64,000 bases of DNA from Planobispora rosea (GTDB lineage Bacteria > Actinomycetota > Actinomycetes > Streptosporangiales > Streptosporangiaceae). The stretch is taken from NCBI RefSeq assembly GCF_014648175.1, contig NZ_BMQP01000011.1, positions 152,793-216,792 of the forward strand, given 5' to 3'. Shown one piece after another: positions 12,192 to 20,754 of the stretch. The first letter of the stretch is position 1. Each line of letters opens with the position of its first letter. The notes beneath the pieces were generated by a model. It was not told the origin of the DNA and did no database searches. It saw only the letters and a list, made by a program, of their open reading frames with translations. The position numbers and the translations under genes were made by a program.

Positions 12192-13466
12192 TCAGAAGCG
12201 GCACTCCATGTGCTTGATGCCGTTGATGAAACTGGAGTAGAGCCGCTCGGGGGTGCCGCCCTCGATCTGCGGCACGCGGCGCAGCAGCTCACGGAACATC
12301 ACCGTGATCTCGCGGCGGGCCAGGTGGGCGCCGAGGCAGAAGTGCGGCCCCGGCCCGCCGAAGCCCACGTGCGGGCCCTCGGTGCGCAGGATGTCGAACC
12401 GGAGCGGATCGGTGAAGACCGTCTCGTCCCGGTTGGCGGACCAGTAGTAGAGGACGACCTTCTCGCCCTTGCGGTAGAGGGTGCCGTTCATCTCGTGGTC
12501 GCGGGTGAGTTTGCGCCGCATGAAGTTCACCGGGGCGGCCAGCCGGACGATCTCCTCGACCGCGCCGGGGGCGTGGCCGTCGATGTCGGAGAGCCAGAGC
12601 GCGCGCTGGTCGGGGTTGCGGGTCAGCAGGCGCAGGCCGTACGAGATGGCGTTGCGGGTGGTCTCGTTGCCCGCCACCACCAGCAGGATGAAGAACGAGC
12701 CCAGTTCCTGGGCGGTGAGCCGCTCTCCGTCGATGTTGGCGTTGACCAGTGACGAGGTGAGGTCGTCGGTGGGGTGCTCGGCGCGGTACGCGGCGAGGTC
12801 CTGGACGAGCTGGTTGAGTTCCAGTCCGGCGGCCAGCAGCCTCTCTGCGATCTTGGTTATGTCGTCGCCGCCGTACTCCGGGTCGAAGCCGCCGAGGATG
12901 ACGTTCGACCGGTCGAAGACGAAGCCGTAGTCCTTCTCCGGAATGCCCATCATGTCGCAGATGATCTTCAGCGGCAGCCGGGCCGCGACCTCGGTGACGA
13001 AGTCGCAGCCCGGCCCCCCGGCGAGCAGATCATCGACGATCTTCGAGGCCGCCGCGTCGACGTCGGCCTCGAACTGCTTGATCATCTTTGGGGTGAACGC
13101 CCGGGAGACGATCCGGCGCAGCCGCGCGTGCCGGGGGTCGTCCATATTGATCATCGAGCCGAAGTACTCGGTGAACTCCGGCGGCATGTCCGGAATGTTG
13201 GTGGCGCCGCCGTCGCCGGAGCAGAAGACCTCCGGATTCCGGCTGGCCTCCAGGATGTCGGCGTGCCGGACCAGCGCGTGGTAGCCCGGCCCCGGCGGGG
13301 CGAAGTCGATCTCCGGCTCCCGGTAGAAGACCGGATGCTCCAGGCCCCGCAGGAGCTGGAAGGCGTGCTCCCGCTCGTGCATGGGCCTGGCCCAGAAGTC
13401 GTAGTCCGACAGGTCGAAGTCGGCGACGGAGACGATCGGCCTCCGCTCGGCTGGCGTCACGCTCAT
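12192..13466 (-). CDS. Cytochrome P450, CYP124-like
   Basis: 424 residues. The heme loop FGGPGPHFCLGAHLARREI carries the Cys ligand; the I-helix reads VVAGNETTRNAI and the K-helix EEIVRLA (ExxR). SMINMDDPRHARLRRIVSRA, SFFILLVVAGNETTRNAI and FINGIKHM closely resemble mycobacterial CYP124, which hydroxylates the omega carbon of methyl-branched lipids and also cholesterol side chains. ATG 13466 is preferred over an upstream in-frame ATG because AAAGGA precedes it. It lies 46 bases downstream of the next P450 on the same strand and may be co-transcribed, yet has its own TTGACGTAAGTG motif, also found before the third P450. Redox partners are not encoded nearby. Confidence 0.92.
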   Translation of the reverse strand: MSVTPAERRPIVSVADFDLSDYDFWARPMHEREHAFQLLRGLEHPVFYREPEIDFAPPGPGYHALVRHADILEASRNPEVFCSGDGGATNIPDMPPEFTEYFGSMINMDDPRHARLRRIVSRAFTPKMIKQFEADVDAAASKIVDDLLAGGPGCDFVTEVAARLPLKIICDMMGIPEKDYGFVFDRSNVILGGFDPEYGGDDITKIAERLLAAGLELNQLVQDLAAYRAEHPTDDLTSSLVNANIDGERLTAQELGSFFILLVVAGNETTRNAISYGLRLLTRNPDQRALWLSDIDGHAPGAVEEIVRLAAPVNFMRRKLTRDHEMNGTLYRKGEKVVLYYWSANRDETVFTDPLRFDILRTEGPHVGFGGPGPHFCLGAHLARREITVMFRELLRRVPQIEGGTPERLYSSFINGIKHMECRF

Positions 13467-13491
13467 GACCCCGATCCTTTGCAGAAGCAAC

Positions 13492-13503
13492 CACTTACGT
13501 CAA
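13492..13503 (-). promoter_or_regulatory. Conserved TTGACGTAAGTG motif upstream of P450 gene 1
   Basis: The same 12 bases occur upstream of the P450 at 15811-17067 (17091-17102), at nearly equal distance from the start codon (37 and 35 bases). TTGACG could act as a -35 box, but the -10 position would fall on the ribosome site here, so the motif may rather be part of a regulator binding site. Confidence 0.5.
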
Positions 13504-13512
13504 TGGGGTGAT

Positions 13513-14775
13513 TCAGAACTCGCAGGTCAGGTGCTTGATGCCGTTGATGAAGCTGGAGCGCAGGCGGTCGGGCTCACCGGCGGAGCGGATCTGCGGGAGC
13601 CGGGTGAACAGCTCGCGGAACATCACGGCGATCTCGCGGCGGGCCAGGTGGGCGCCGAGGCAGAAGTGCGGCCCCGGCCCGCCGAAACCGACGTGGGGGC
13701 CCTCGGTGCGCAGGATGTCGAAGCGGCAGGGGTCGGTGAAGACGTCCTCGTCACGGTTGGCGGACCAGTAGAAGAGCAGCACCTTGTCACCCTCGCGGTA
13801 GAGGGTGCCGTTCATCTCGTGGTCGCGGGTGACCGTACGGCGCATCCACGTGACCGGGGAGGCCAGCCGGACGATCTCCTCGACCGCCCCGCCGACGCGG
13901 CCGTCGAAGTCCGAGAGCAGCAGCGCCCGCTGGTCCGGGTTCTCGGTGAACAGGTGCAGGCCGTGGGAGATGGCGTTGCGGGTGGTCTCGTTGCCCGCCA
14001 CCACCAGCAGGATGAAGAACGAGCCCAGCTCCTGCATCGTCAGCTTCTCGCCGTCGATGTTGGCCCTGGTGAGGGTGGCGATGAGGGCGTCATCGGCCAG
14101 GTCGCGCGAACCGGCCAGGGAGGTGACCAGGTCCTGGAGGCGCTGACCGGCTCCCAGCAGCAGTTCGGCGGCCTTGCTGAGGTCCTCGATGAACTCGGGG
14201 TCGCCGCCGGAGAGGATGACGTTCGAGGCGTCGAAGACCGTCTGGTAGTGCTCCTCGGGGATGCCCATCATGTCACAGATGATCTTCAGGGGCAGCCGGG
14301 CCGCGACCTCGGTGACGAAGTCGCCGCCCGGCCCCCCGGCGATGAGGTCGTCCACGATGCGGGTGGCCTCGGCCTGGACGTCGGCCTCGAACTGCTTGAT
14401 CATCTTCGGGGTGAACGCCCGGGAGACGATCCGGCGCAGCCGCGCGTGCCGGGGGTCGTCCATATTGATCATCGAGCCGAAGTACTCGTTGAACTCCACC
14501 GGCAGGTCCTGGACGCTCGTCGCGCTCCGGCCCGAGCAGAAGACCTCGGGGTTCCGGCTGGCCTCGACGATGTCGGCATGGCGCACCAGCGCGTGGTAGC
14601 CGGGGCCCGGCGGGGCGAAGGAGATCTCCGGCTCGGCGAAGCGGATCGGGCCCGGCTGCGCGCGGAGTACGGCGAAGGCCGCCTCGCGTTCGGCCATCGG
14701 CCGCTCCCAGAACGCGATGTCGGACAGGTTGATCTCCGACAGCGGGATCGCCAGTCCGGGGTCCGAAACCGTCAC
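13513..14775 (-). CDS. Cytochrome P450, CYP124-like (tandem paralogue)
   Basis: 420 residues. Heme loop FGGPGPHFCLGAHLARREI, I-helix VVAGNETTRNAI and ExxR (EEIVRLA) are intact. It is very close to the preceding P450: an 81-nt stretch (14408-14488 versus 13090-13170) is identical at every base. GTG 14775 is chosen because GGAGG lies five bases before it; an ATG at 14787 would add four residues. An AACCGA-GT-TCGGTT palindrome lies just upstream. Likely role, as for its paralogue, is terminal hydroxylation of a branched aliphatic or sterol-type substrate, but the substrate is not established. Confidence 0.92.
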   Translation of the reverse strand: MTVSDPGLAIPLSEINLSDIAFWERPMAEREAAFAVLRAQPGPIRFAEPEISFAPPGPGYHALVRHADIVEASRNPEVFCSGRSATSVQDLPVEFNEYFGSMINMDDPRHARLRRIVSRAFTPKMIKQFEADVQAEATRIVDDLIAGGPGGDFVTEVAARLPLKIICDMMGIPEEHYQTVFDASNVILSGGDPEFIEDLSKAAELLLGAGQRLQDLVTSLAGSRDLADDALIATLTRANIDGEKLTMQELGSFFILLVVAGNETTRNAISHGLHLFTENPDQRALLLSDFDGRVGGAVEEIVRLASPVTWMRRTVTRDHEMNGTLYREGDKVLLFYWSANRDEDVFTDPCRFDILRTEGPHVGFGGPGPHFCLGAHLARREIAVMFRELFTRLPQIRSAGEPDRLRSSFINGIKHLTCEF

Positions 14776-14790
14776 ACCAGCCTCCATTAG

Positions 14791-14804
14791 AACCGAGTTC
14801 GGTT
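14791..14804. promoter_or_regulatory. Palindromic operator candidate upstream of P450 gene 2
   Basis: AACCGAGTTCGGTT has perfect 6-bp arms around GT and lies 16-29 bases upstream of the GTG start, where a bound protein would block transcription or initiation. The form is typical of TetR-family sites. Confidence 0.5.
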
Positions 14805-14826
14805 TCTTGCCGATCCTGCCATACGG

Positions 14827-15678
14827 TCACCGTCCCAACCAGTCCAGAATCAGCGCGTTCACCTCCCGGGGCCGCTCCAGGTGGAGGAAGTGGCCGGCGA
14901 GGGGAACACGCTTCATCCGGGATCCCGGCGGCAGGAACTGCGGGGCCGCCATCGTCAGGTCCGGGTGCAGGCAGCCGTCGCGCTCCCCGTGCAGATAGAG
15001 GATCGGCACCTCCCCGCCGCCCGCGGCCCCCTCGGCGGCATAGCGGCCGGTCGGCGGCACGGTGCCCAGCATGGCCCGGTAGTAGCCGATCGCGGCGGCC
15101 AGGTTGGCGGGGCCGGCCAGGCTCCGCCGTACCTCCGCGACGTCCTGCGCGGCGTCGTAGCCCGGCGACCAGTCGCGCCACAGCCCTTCGATGAACCCCT
15201 CCCCGGCGGCCGCCGTCTCGGCCAGGGGCGTCTGGAACAGGAAGATGTAGAAGGAGCGCTTGAGCTGCTCGTAGTCGAAGAAGGCCGAGATCATCGCGGC
15301 CGGCGGGGGCACCGCCATGGCGACCGCCGTCCGCCAGCGCTCGGGAGCGAAGGCGGTGGCGCCGTAGACGGGGAAGGCTCCCCAGTCGTGCCCGATGAGC
15401 ACCGCGTCGCCGTCGCCGCCGAGCGCCTCGTGCAGCGCGCAGGCGTCGGCGACCAGCGCCCCGGGCTCGTAGGCCCCGTCGGCGGGGATCGAGGTGGGCG
15501 CGTAACCGCGCATGAACGGCGCGACCGCCCGGTAGCCGCGATCGGCCAGCGCGGGCAGGAGGTGCCGCCAGGTGTGCGCGGTGTCGGGGAAGCCGTGCAG
15601 GCAGAGCGCGAGCGGCCCCTGCCCCGTCTCCAGGTAGCCGAAGTCGATCCCGTTGGCCGTGACCGTCCTGATCTCCAT
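14827..15678 (-). CDS. Alpha/beta hydrolase, epoxide-hydrolase/dehalogenase type
   Basis: 283 residues. HGFPD supplies the oxyanion-hole region, LIGHDWGAF has Asp in the nucleophile elbow (HDWG) as in soluble epoxide hydrolases and haloalkane dehalogenases rather than Ser lipases, LHGERDG is the acid region, and AGHFLHLERP supplies the catalytic His. It probably hydrolyses an epoxide or related ester-type intermediate; the substrate is unknown. ATG 15678 is supported by TAGGTT (15691-15686) ending seven bases before it with no Shine-Dalgarno, which indicates a leaderless message. It lies between P450 genes 2 and 3 on the same strand, suggesting a joint oxidative pathway. Confidence 0.85.
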   Translation of the reverse strand: MEIRTVTANGIDFGYLETGQGPLALCLHGFPDTAHTWRHLLPALADRGYRAVAPFMRGYAPTSIPADGAYEPGALVADACALHEALGGDGDAVLIGHDWGAFPVYGATAFAPERWRTAVAMAVPPPAAMISAFFDYEQLKRSFYIFLFQTPLAETAAAGEGFIEGLWRDWSPGYDAAQDVAEVRRSLAGPANLAAAIGYYRAMLGTVPPTGRYAAEGAAGGGEVPILYLHGERDGCLHPDLTMAAPQFLPPGSRMKRVPLAGHFLHLERPREVNALILDWLGR

Positions 15679-15685
15679 GCTCGTG

Positions 15686-15691
15686 AACCTA
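15686..15691 (-). promoter_or_regulatory. -10 element of leaderless alpha/beta hydrolase gene
   Basis: TAGGTT on the minus strand ends seven bases before the ATG at 15678. No ribosome site intervenes. Confidence 0.5.
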
Positions 15692-15810
15692 GCACTAGCT
15701 TGACTCCGGGCAGTGGGCACTCTTCCGCAATCACCCCCCTCCCCCTGCCGCAACAGGACCGCGACCCGCTCCTGGTCGGCCCACCCCGAGGAGATCGACG
15801 CGCAGACGGG

Positions 15811-17067
15811 TCAGGTCGCGTACGGCAGATGCTTGATGCCGTTGATGAAGTTGGACAGCAGGTAGTCGGGCTCGCCGGTGGAGCGGATCTCCGGCAGGCG
15901 GGTGAACAGCTCGCGGAACATCACGGTGATCTCACGGCGGGCCAGGTGGGCGCCGAGGCAGTAGTGCGGGCCCGGGCCGCCGAAGCCGACGTGCGGGTTG
16001 GGGTGCCGGGTGATGTCGAAGGCGTCGGGGTCGGTGAAGACGGCCTCGTCGCGGTTGGCGGAGTTGTAGAAGAGCAGGACCTTGTCGCCCTTGCGGTAGT
16101 CCATGCCGTTCATCGTGTGGTCACGGGTGAGCGTTCGGCGGAACTGGATCACCGGCGTGGAGTAGCGGATGATCTCCTCGACCGCCCCGCCGATGCGGCC
16201 CTCGAAGTCCGAAAGGAGCAGCTCCCGCTGCTCGGGGTGGTCGGTGAGCAGTTTCAGCCCGTGGGAGATGGCGTTGCGGGTGGTCTCGCTCCCGGCGACC
16301 ACCAGCAGGATGAAGAACGAGCCCAGCTCCTGGGGCGTGAGCGACTCCTCGCCGTTGACCAGGAGACTGGTCAGGTCGCCGGTGGAGTTCCCCCGGCGCG
16401 CGCGGCCGAGCCGGGCGGCCAGGTGGTTGAGCGAGCGGCCGGCGTTCATCAGCTTGACCAGGCCGCGGGCCACGTTCCAGCGTTTGAACTCGGGCTCGAT
16501 GCCGGTGTACTCGGGGTCGGCGTTGCCCAGGATGATGTTGGTCGCCCGGAGCACCCGGTCATGAAATTTCGGAGGAATCCCCATCATGTCGCAGATGACC
16601 TGGACCGGGAGCCGGGCCGCGATCTGGGTCACGAAGTCGCCGGGTCCCTCCGCGATCGCCTCGTCCACGATCCGGGTGGCCGCGCGCTGGAGGTCCTCCT
16701 CCATCTTGGACAGGATCCGGGGCGTGAACGCCCGGGAGACGATCCGGCGCAGCCGCGCGTGCCGGGGGTCGTCCATGTTGATCATCGAGCCGAAGTAGAC
16801 CGCCATCCACCGGGGCATGTCCACGATGCTGTTGGCCGTCGGCTCACTGCTGAAGATCCCGGCGTTCCTGCTGGCCTCGGAGACGTCCGCGTGCCGCACC
16901 AGCGCGTAGTAGCCGGGCCCGTGCCCGACGAAGGGAACCTTGTTCTCCTTGACGAACACGGGCCGGTCCAACCGGCGGAGCCGCCGGAAGGCGTCCGCGC
17001 GCTCCGCCTGCGGGAGAGCCCAGAACGGGATCTGCGACAGGTCGATATCCGCCACGCTCACTGTCAT
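15811..17067 (-). CDS. Cytochrome P450, CYP124-like (third copy)
   Basis: 418 residues from ATG 17067, which aligns with the N-termini of the two neighbouring P450s (MTVSVADIDLSQIPFW). The heme loop is FGGPGPHYCLGAHLARREI, the I-helix VVAGSETTRNAI and the K-helix EEIIRYS (ExxR). It is clearly less similar to copies 1 and 2 than they are to each other. It keeps SMINMDDPRHARLRRIVSRA and FINGIKHLP, features of CYP124-like enzymes. Upstream lie a TGAGC/GCTCA palindrome and the TTGACGTAAGTG motif shared with copy 1, suggesting a common regulator. Confidence 0.92.
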   Translation of the reverse strand: MTVSVADIDLSQIPFWALPQAERADAFRRLRRLDRPVFVKENKVPFVGHGPGYYALVRHADVSEASRNAGIFSSEPTANSIVDMPRWMAVYFGSMINMDDPRHARLRRIVSRAFTPRILSKMEEDLQRAATRIVDEAIAEGPGDFVTQIAARLPVQVICDMMGIPPKFHDRVLRATNIILGNADPEYTGIEPEFKRWNVARGLVKLMNAGRSLNHLAARLGRARRGNSTGDLTSLLVNGEESLTPQELGSFFILLVVAGSETTRNAISHGLKLLTDHPEQRELLLSDFEGRIGGAVEEIIRYSTPVIQFRRTLTRDHTMNGMDYRKGDKVLLFYNSANRDEAVFTDPDAFDITRHPNPHVGFGGPGPHYCLGAHLARREITVMFRELFTRLPEIRSTGEPDYLLSNFINGIKHLPYAT

Positions 17068-17078
17068 AGCCCCAGGCT

Positions 17079-17102
17079 TGAGCAAGCGCTCACTTACGTC
17101 AA
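17079..17102 (-). promoter_or_regulatory. Palindrome plus TTGACGTAAGTG motif upstream of P450 gene 3
   Basis: TGAGCAAGCGCTCA (17079-17092) has 5-bp arms and abuts CACTTACGTCAA (17091-17102, TTGACGTAAGTG on the minus strand). The combination resembles a TetR-family operator placed over a promoter. Confidence 0.55.
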
Positions 17103-17238
17103 GTGTGAGCCGCGGCACACCGCCCGGAGGCCGTCCGGCGTCTCTCGGTCCGGTGGCCGGTCACCACGGCTGCGCGCCTGGATCGCCCGTCCCGGGCGCA
17201 GGCACGCGAGGTGACCGCGCCGGCCTCATTCGGCGAGC

Positions 17239-18774
17239 TCATTCGACGCCCGGCTGCGGCGCGGTGACGGGTTCGAGCAGTGCGGCGGCCGCCGGCTGGT
17301 GCAGGTGCCTGGCCCACTCCAGCGGGGTCGCCTCGAAGCGCCGGTCGCGGAGGCCGGGATCGGCGCCCAGGTCCAGCAGCCGGCGGATGAGCTCGACGTC
17401 GCCGTTGGCTGCGCCGTGGTGCAGCGCCGTCTCCCAGGCCTCTTCGACCGGCGCGTCGCCGCGCCCGTAGGCGTTCACGTCGAAGCCGAGCTCCGCCAGC
17501 AATGCGACCGCCTCGCTGCCGCCCCGGGCCGCGGCCCACACGATGAGCCCGGGGCGGCTGCGGCGGGCTTCCTCCACGGCGTCGGGATGCTCGGCGCGGA
17601 CGCGGTTCAGTGCGGACCGGTCGGCGCGGAGCGCCCCGGCGATCAGCTCGTGCACCGGGTCGGGTCCGGGCGGCGCGGCCCCCTGGGCGAGGAGATAGCC
17701 GGCGATCTCGGTATCGCCGTTCAGCCGGGCCAGCTCGACCGGTGTCCGGCCGTCACCGGGGCTCCACGCGGGCCCGTCACCCTCGAACGGCGAGCGGAAG
17801 TCGACGCCGTGCTCGACCAGGAGCCGCACCCGGGCGGGCTGGTGGTGCTCGACAGCCCAGCGCAGCTGGACGCGCAGCATCCGCGCGGGCTCGTCGAGCT
17901 CCCCGATCCGCCTCTTCCACGGACCGCCGTCCCCGGTGCCGAGCCCGTATGCGAACAGCAGTTCCAGATGCGAGTCGTCCGGCTCGAACATCCGGTTGTA
18001 CAGGGTCTGAGCGTCGTTGGGATCGGCGCCCGCGTCGAGCAGCAACCGGCCCAGCGCCTGCCAGTGGGGGTGCGGAGGCTGACGCCGCCGGCCCAGCTCG
18101 CCGTGACCGAACACCCCGGTCAGCAACGTGAACGGCGGCGGCAGGGCGTTGAAGAGGTAGCCCTCGTTGGCGTCGGCGCCGGCGCCGAGCAGTTTCCGGG
18201 CGACCGCGAGCACCCGCTCGGCCGGCACGGCCGGGTCGAATCGCGAGTAGACGAGGTAGTAGAGCGGTCGCCAGCGGAACGGGCCACCCCGCTCCACCGC
18301 CCGCCGCGGCTGCTCGGCGAGCAGCCTGCCGACGTCGTCCGGGCGGGCGGCGGCCGCGGCGGCCCAGATGTTTCCCGTGGTCAGGCCGGGGTGCCGATCG
18401 AGCAGTGCGCGGGCTCGCGCCCAGCGCGCCGGCCCGTCCTCGCGGCTGTAGGTCAGGCAGGCGAGGCGGCAGAACTCCTCCGCCGGGTCGGTCACGGGCC
18501 TCGCGCCGAGTCTGGCGTCCCAGCCGTGTTCGGCCGCGGTCTCCAGGTACCGCGTGAGCCGGGGCCAGCTGGCGAACCCGTATTCGCGGGCGAGGACGAA
18601 CTGCGCCGCGCTGAGCCGCAGGCCGCCGACGTCGTCCGGCACCCCGCCGGGATGATGGCGGGCCAGTCGTGCGACGGCCTCGGGGTCCCCGGCCCGAACG
18701 GCCCGCTGCAGGGCACGGGCCTGGCGACGGAAACTGTCGAGGTGGGGGCGGTCGGGCATGCCCAGGGTCGGCAC
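17239..18774 (-). CDS. Ankyrin-repeat protein
   Basis: 511 residues. Repeated motifs of the ANK type are visible along the chain: LLGAGADANEG, LLLDAGADPNDAQTLYN, LLVEHGVDFRSPF, GRTPVELARLNGDTEIAGYLLAQGA split over two repeats, LLAELGFDVNAYG and LLDLGADPGLRDRRFEATP. The N-terminal part (about 1-110) resembles the DPEAVARLARHHP-type helical head found in some actinomycete ankyrin proteins. No enzymatic domain, signal or membrane segment is apparent, so it is probably a cytosolic protein-interaction module. GTG 18774 is chosen because GAGGAGG lies six bases before it. A TACAAT -10 candidate lies at 18909-18904 on the minus strand. Confidence 0.85.
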   Translation of the reverse strand: MPTLGMPDRPHLDSFRRQARALQRAVRAGDPEAVARLARHHPGGVPDDVGGLRLSAAQFVLAREYGFASWPRLTRYLETAAEHGWDARLGARPVTDPAEEFCRLACLTYSREDGPARWARARALLDRHPGLTTGNIWAAAAAARPDDVGRLLAEQPRRAVERGGPFRWRPLYYLVYSRFDPAVPAERVLAVARKLLGAGADANEGYLFNALPPPFTLLTGVFGHGELGRRRQPPHPHWQALGRLLLDAGADPNDAQTLYNRMFEPDDSHLELLFAYGLGTGDGGPWKRRIGELDEPARMLRVQLRWAVEHHQPARVRLLVEHGVDFRSPFEGDGPAWSPGDGRTPVELARLNGDTEIAGYLLAQGAAPPGPDPVHELIAGALRADRSALNRVRAEHPDAVEEARRSRPGLIVWAAARGGSEAVALLAELGFDVNAYGRGDAPVEEAWETALHHGAANGDVELIRRLLDLGADPGLRDRRFEATPLEWARHLHQPAAAALLEPVTAPQPGVE

Positions 18775-18962
18775 AGCGGCCTCCTCTCGTCTGCCTGCTG
18801 TCCGCTCGGTCAGGCCGAAAGGAGAACGATGGTGACACGTGGTGCACACGCCAGGTGGGCTGAGCCCATTCCCGCGGACCGGAGGCGCCCTGGAGCCGCC
18901 GTCATTGTAATCCGGTCCCGGGGGCGGCGGGCAAGCGTGGAGCTCTTCGGACGGCTGTCCGC

Positions 18963-20579
18963 TCAGGAGGCCGTACGGTCCGCCGCGATCAGATCGGCCG
19001 CCTTCTCCCCGATCATCACGGCCGGGGCGTGGGTGTGCCCCCGGTTGATGACCGGCATGATCGACACGTCGGCGACCCGGAGCCCCGCGACTCCCCGCAC
19101 CCGCAGCGCGGGATCGACCACCGACTCCGCGTCGGCGCCCATGCGGCAGGTGCCGACCGGGTGGTAGAGGGTCTCGCTGCGCTCCCGGATCCAGCGGGCG
19201 AGTTCCTCGTCGGTCCGCGGCCCCCAGTAGGGGTCCATCGGCGGGCCGGCGAACGGCTTCAGCGCCTCGGTGGCGAACAGCTCCCTCGCCTTGCGCAGCC
19301 CGGCGACCTGCCGCCGGATGTCGGCCTCGGCCGTCAGGTAAGCGGGGTCGATCACCACCTCCCGGCCGTTGAGGGAGATCCGGCCTCTGCTCTCGGGCTG
19401 GAGCAGGATCGAGGCGATGGTCAGGCCGTGACCGGACGGGGGCGTCATGCCGTGGTCGATGAACGGGCCGGGGGCGAAGATCAGCTCGATGTCCGGGGCG
19501 GGCTCGTCCGGGGTGGTGCGGATGAAGGCCACGGCCTCGCCGACGTTGGAGGTGAGCATGCCCCGCCCGCGGACCAGGAAGCGCAGCAGGTTGGCGGTGG
19601 ACTCGGCGCCGGTGAGCGTGACCGGCCGGGGGCAGTTCAGGATGACGCCCGAGGCCAGGTGGTCCTGGAGGTTCCGGCCGACCTCGGGCAGGTCGCGGAC
19701 CGGCTCGACGCCCTGGGCCCGCAGTTCGTCGGCGGGCCCGACGCCGGAGAGCATCAGCAGGTGCGGGGAGCCGATCGCGCCGGCGGAGAGGATCACCTCG
19801 CGGGCCGCGCGGGCCACCGTGCCGCCGCCGGAGGCCCCGCCGCCCGAAGCCCCGCCCGAAGCCCCGCCCGCGGCCCCGTCCGGGCCGTGGCCGTACTCCA
19901 CGCCGGTCGCGCGCCCGTCCTCGATGATGACCCTGCGCACGTGCGCGGCGGTGACCACGGAGAGGTTGGGGCGCTTCGTCGCCGGCCGCAGGTAGGCGTC
20001 GGCGGCGCTCCAGCGGCGGCCCCGGTGCTGGGTGACGGGCGTGGGGCAGTACCCCTCGTTGGAGGGGCCGTTCAGCTCGTCCAGCCGGGTCAGGCCGAGC
20101 TCCTCGCAGGCCGTCAGGAACGCGGTGGTGGTGACGTTGGGACTGCGCAGCTCGGAGATGTAGACGGGTCCGGCGGTGCCGTACACGCCTCCGCGGTTGC
20201 TGCCGACGCGGCGTTCGGCCTTGCGGAAGTACGGCAGGACCTCCTCGTAGGACCAGCCGGGCACGTCCCAGCCGTCGTAGTCGGCCCGGTGCCCGCGCAC
20301 CCACATCTGCGCGTTGAGCGAGGATGAGCCGCCGATCACCCGGCCGCGCGGCCAGTAGAGCTCCCGGCCGGACATCTCGGGCTGTTTGGCGGTGGTGAAG
20401 TTCCAGTCGTAGTCGGTCTTGAACAGCTTGGCGAACCCGACCGGCATCCGGATCTCCAGCTTCCGGTCCGGCCCGCCCGCCTCCAGCAGGAGCACCCTCG
20501 CCGAGGGATCCTCCGACAGGCGGTTGGCGAGAACGCATCCCGCCGACCCGGCGCCCACGATCACGTAGTCGTAGTCCAT
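18963..20579 (-). CDS. GMC-family FAD oxidoreductase (choline-dehydrogenase-like)
   Basis: 538 residues. The FAD dinucleotide site VIVGAGSAGCVLANRL is at the N-terminus, GGSSSLNAQMWVRGHRADY is the GMC flavin signature, AGAIGSPHLLMLSG is GMC signature 2, and YHPVGTCRMG plus GHTHAPAVMIGEKAADLI supply the C-terminal active-site residues. Such enzymes oxidise primary or secondary alcohols to carbonyls. An (A/G)GGAS low-complexity stretch at about residue 240 lies in a surface loop. ATG 20579 follows GGAAAGGG by nine bases. A consensus promoter (TTGACA-17-TATGCA) lies upstream, and an operator-like palindrome separates it from the divergent acyl-CoA ligase, so the two may be co-regulated. Confidence 0.92.
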   Translation of the reverse strand: MDYDYVIVGAGSAGCVLANRLSEDPSARVLLLEAGGPDRKLEIRMPVGFAKLFKTDYDWNFTTAKQPEMSGRELYWPRGRVIGGSSSLNAQMWVRGHRADYDGWDVPGWSYEEVLPYFRKAERRVGSNRGGVYGTAGPVYISELRSPNVTTTAFLTACEELGLTRLDELNGPSNEGYCPTPVTQHRGRRWSAADAYLRPATKRPNLSVVTAAHVRRVIIEDGRATGVEYGHGPDGAAGGASGGASGGGASGGGTVARAAREVILSAGAIGSPHLLMLSGVGPADELRAQGVEPVRDLPEVGRNLQDHLASGVILNCPRPVTLTGAESTANLLRFLVRGRGMLTSNVGEAVAFIRTTPDEPAPDIELIFAPGPFIDHGMTPPSGHGLTIASILLQPESRGRISLNGREVVIDPAYLTAEADIRRQVAGLRKARELFATEALKPFAGPPMDPYWGPRTDEELARWIRERSETLYHPVGTCRMGADAESVVDPALRVRGVAGLRVADVSIMPVINRGHTHAPAVMIGEKAADLIAADRTAS

Positions 20580-20640
20580 GTCCACTGACCCTTTCCTCAT
20601 GAGGCCGGCCAGCTCGCCTCCCCGTAAGCGGGCTCTTACC

Positions 20641-20669
20641 TGCATACTTCCGGTGGTCATCCCTGTCAA
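20641..20669 (-). promoter_or_regulatory. Promoter of the GMC oxidoreductase gene
   Basis: On the minus strand TTGACA (20669-20664), a 17-base spacer and TATGCA (20646-20641) give a near-consensus housekeeping promoter. The start would be near 20634, with a leader of about 55 bases. Confidence 0.7.
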
Positions 20670-20672
20670 TTC

Positions 20673-20703
20673 GTGACCTGGGCTACCTACCGGTCGGTAT
20701 GCT
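20673..20703 (+). promoter_or_regulatory. Promoter and operator candidate of the acyl-CoA ligase gene
   Basis: GTGACC (20673-20678), a 19-base spacer and TATGCT (20698-20703) form a promoter. TACCTACCGGTCGGTA (20684-20699) is a near-perfect 16-bp palindrome in the spacer that touches the -10, the usual position of a TetR-family repressor site controlling fatty-acyl metabolism. It could also influence the divergent GMC gene. Confidence 0.6.
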
Positions 20704-20754
20704 CCCCCTGCAAGGATGGGCGGGTCAGAGTTTGTTCGGACGGAGGACCCATCC

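Noticed and set aside
13475..13503. Standard sigma-70 promoter with TTGACG as -35 for P450 gene 1
   Set aside because: The 17-base position for a -10 falls on AAAGGA, the ribosome site; no TANNNT is present, so only the motif is reported.
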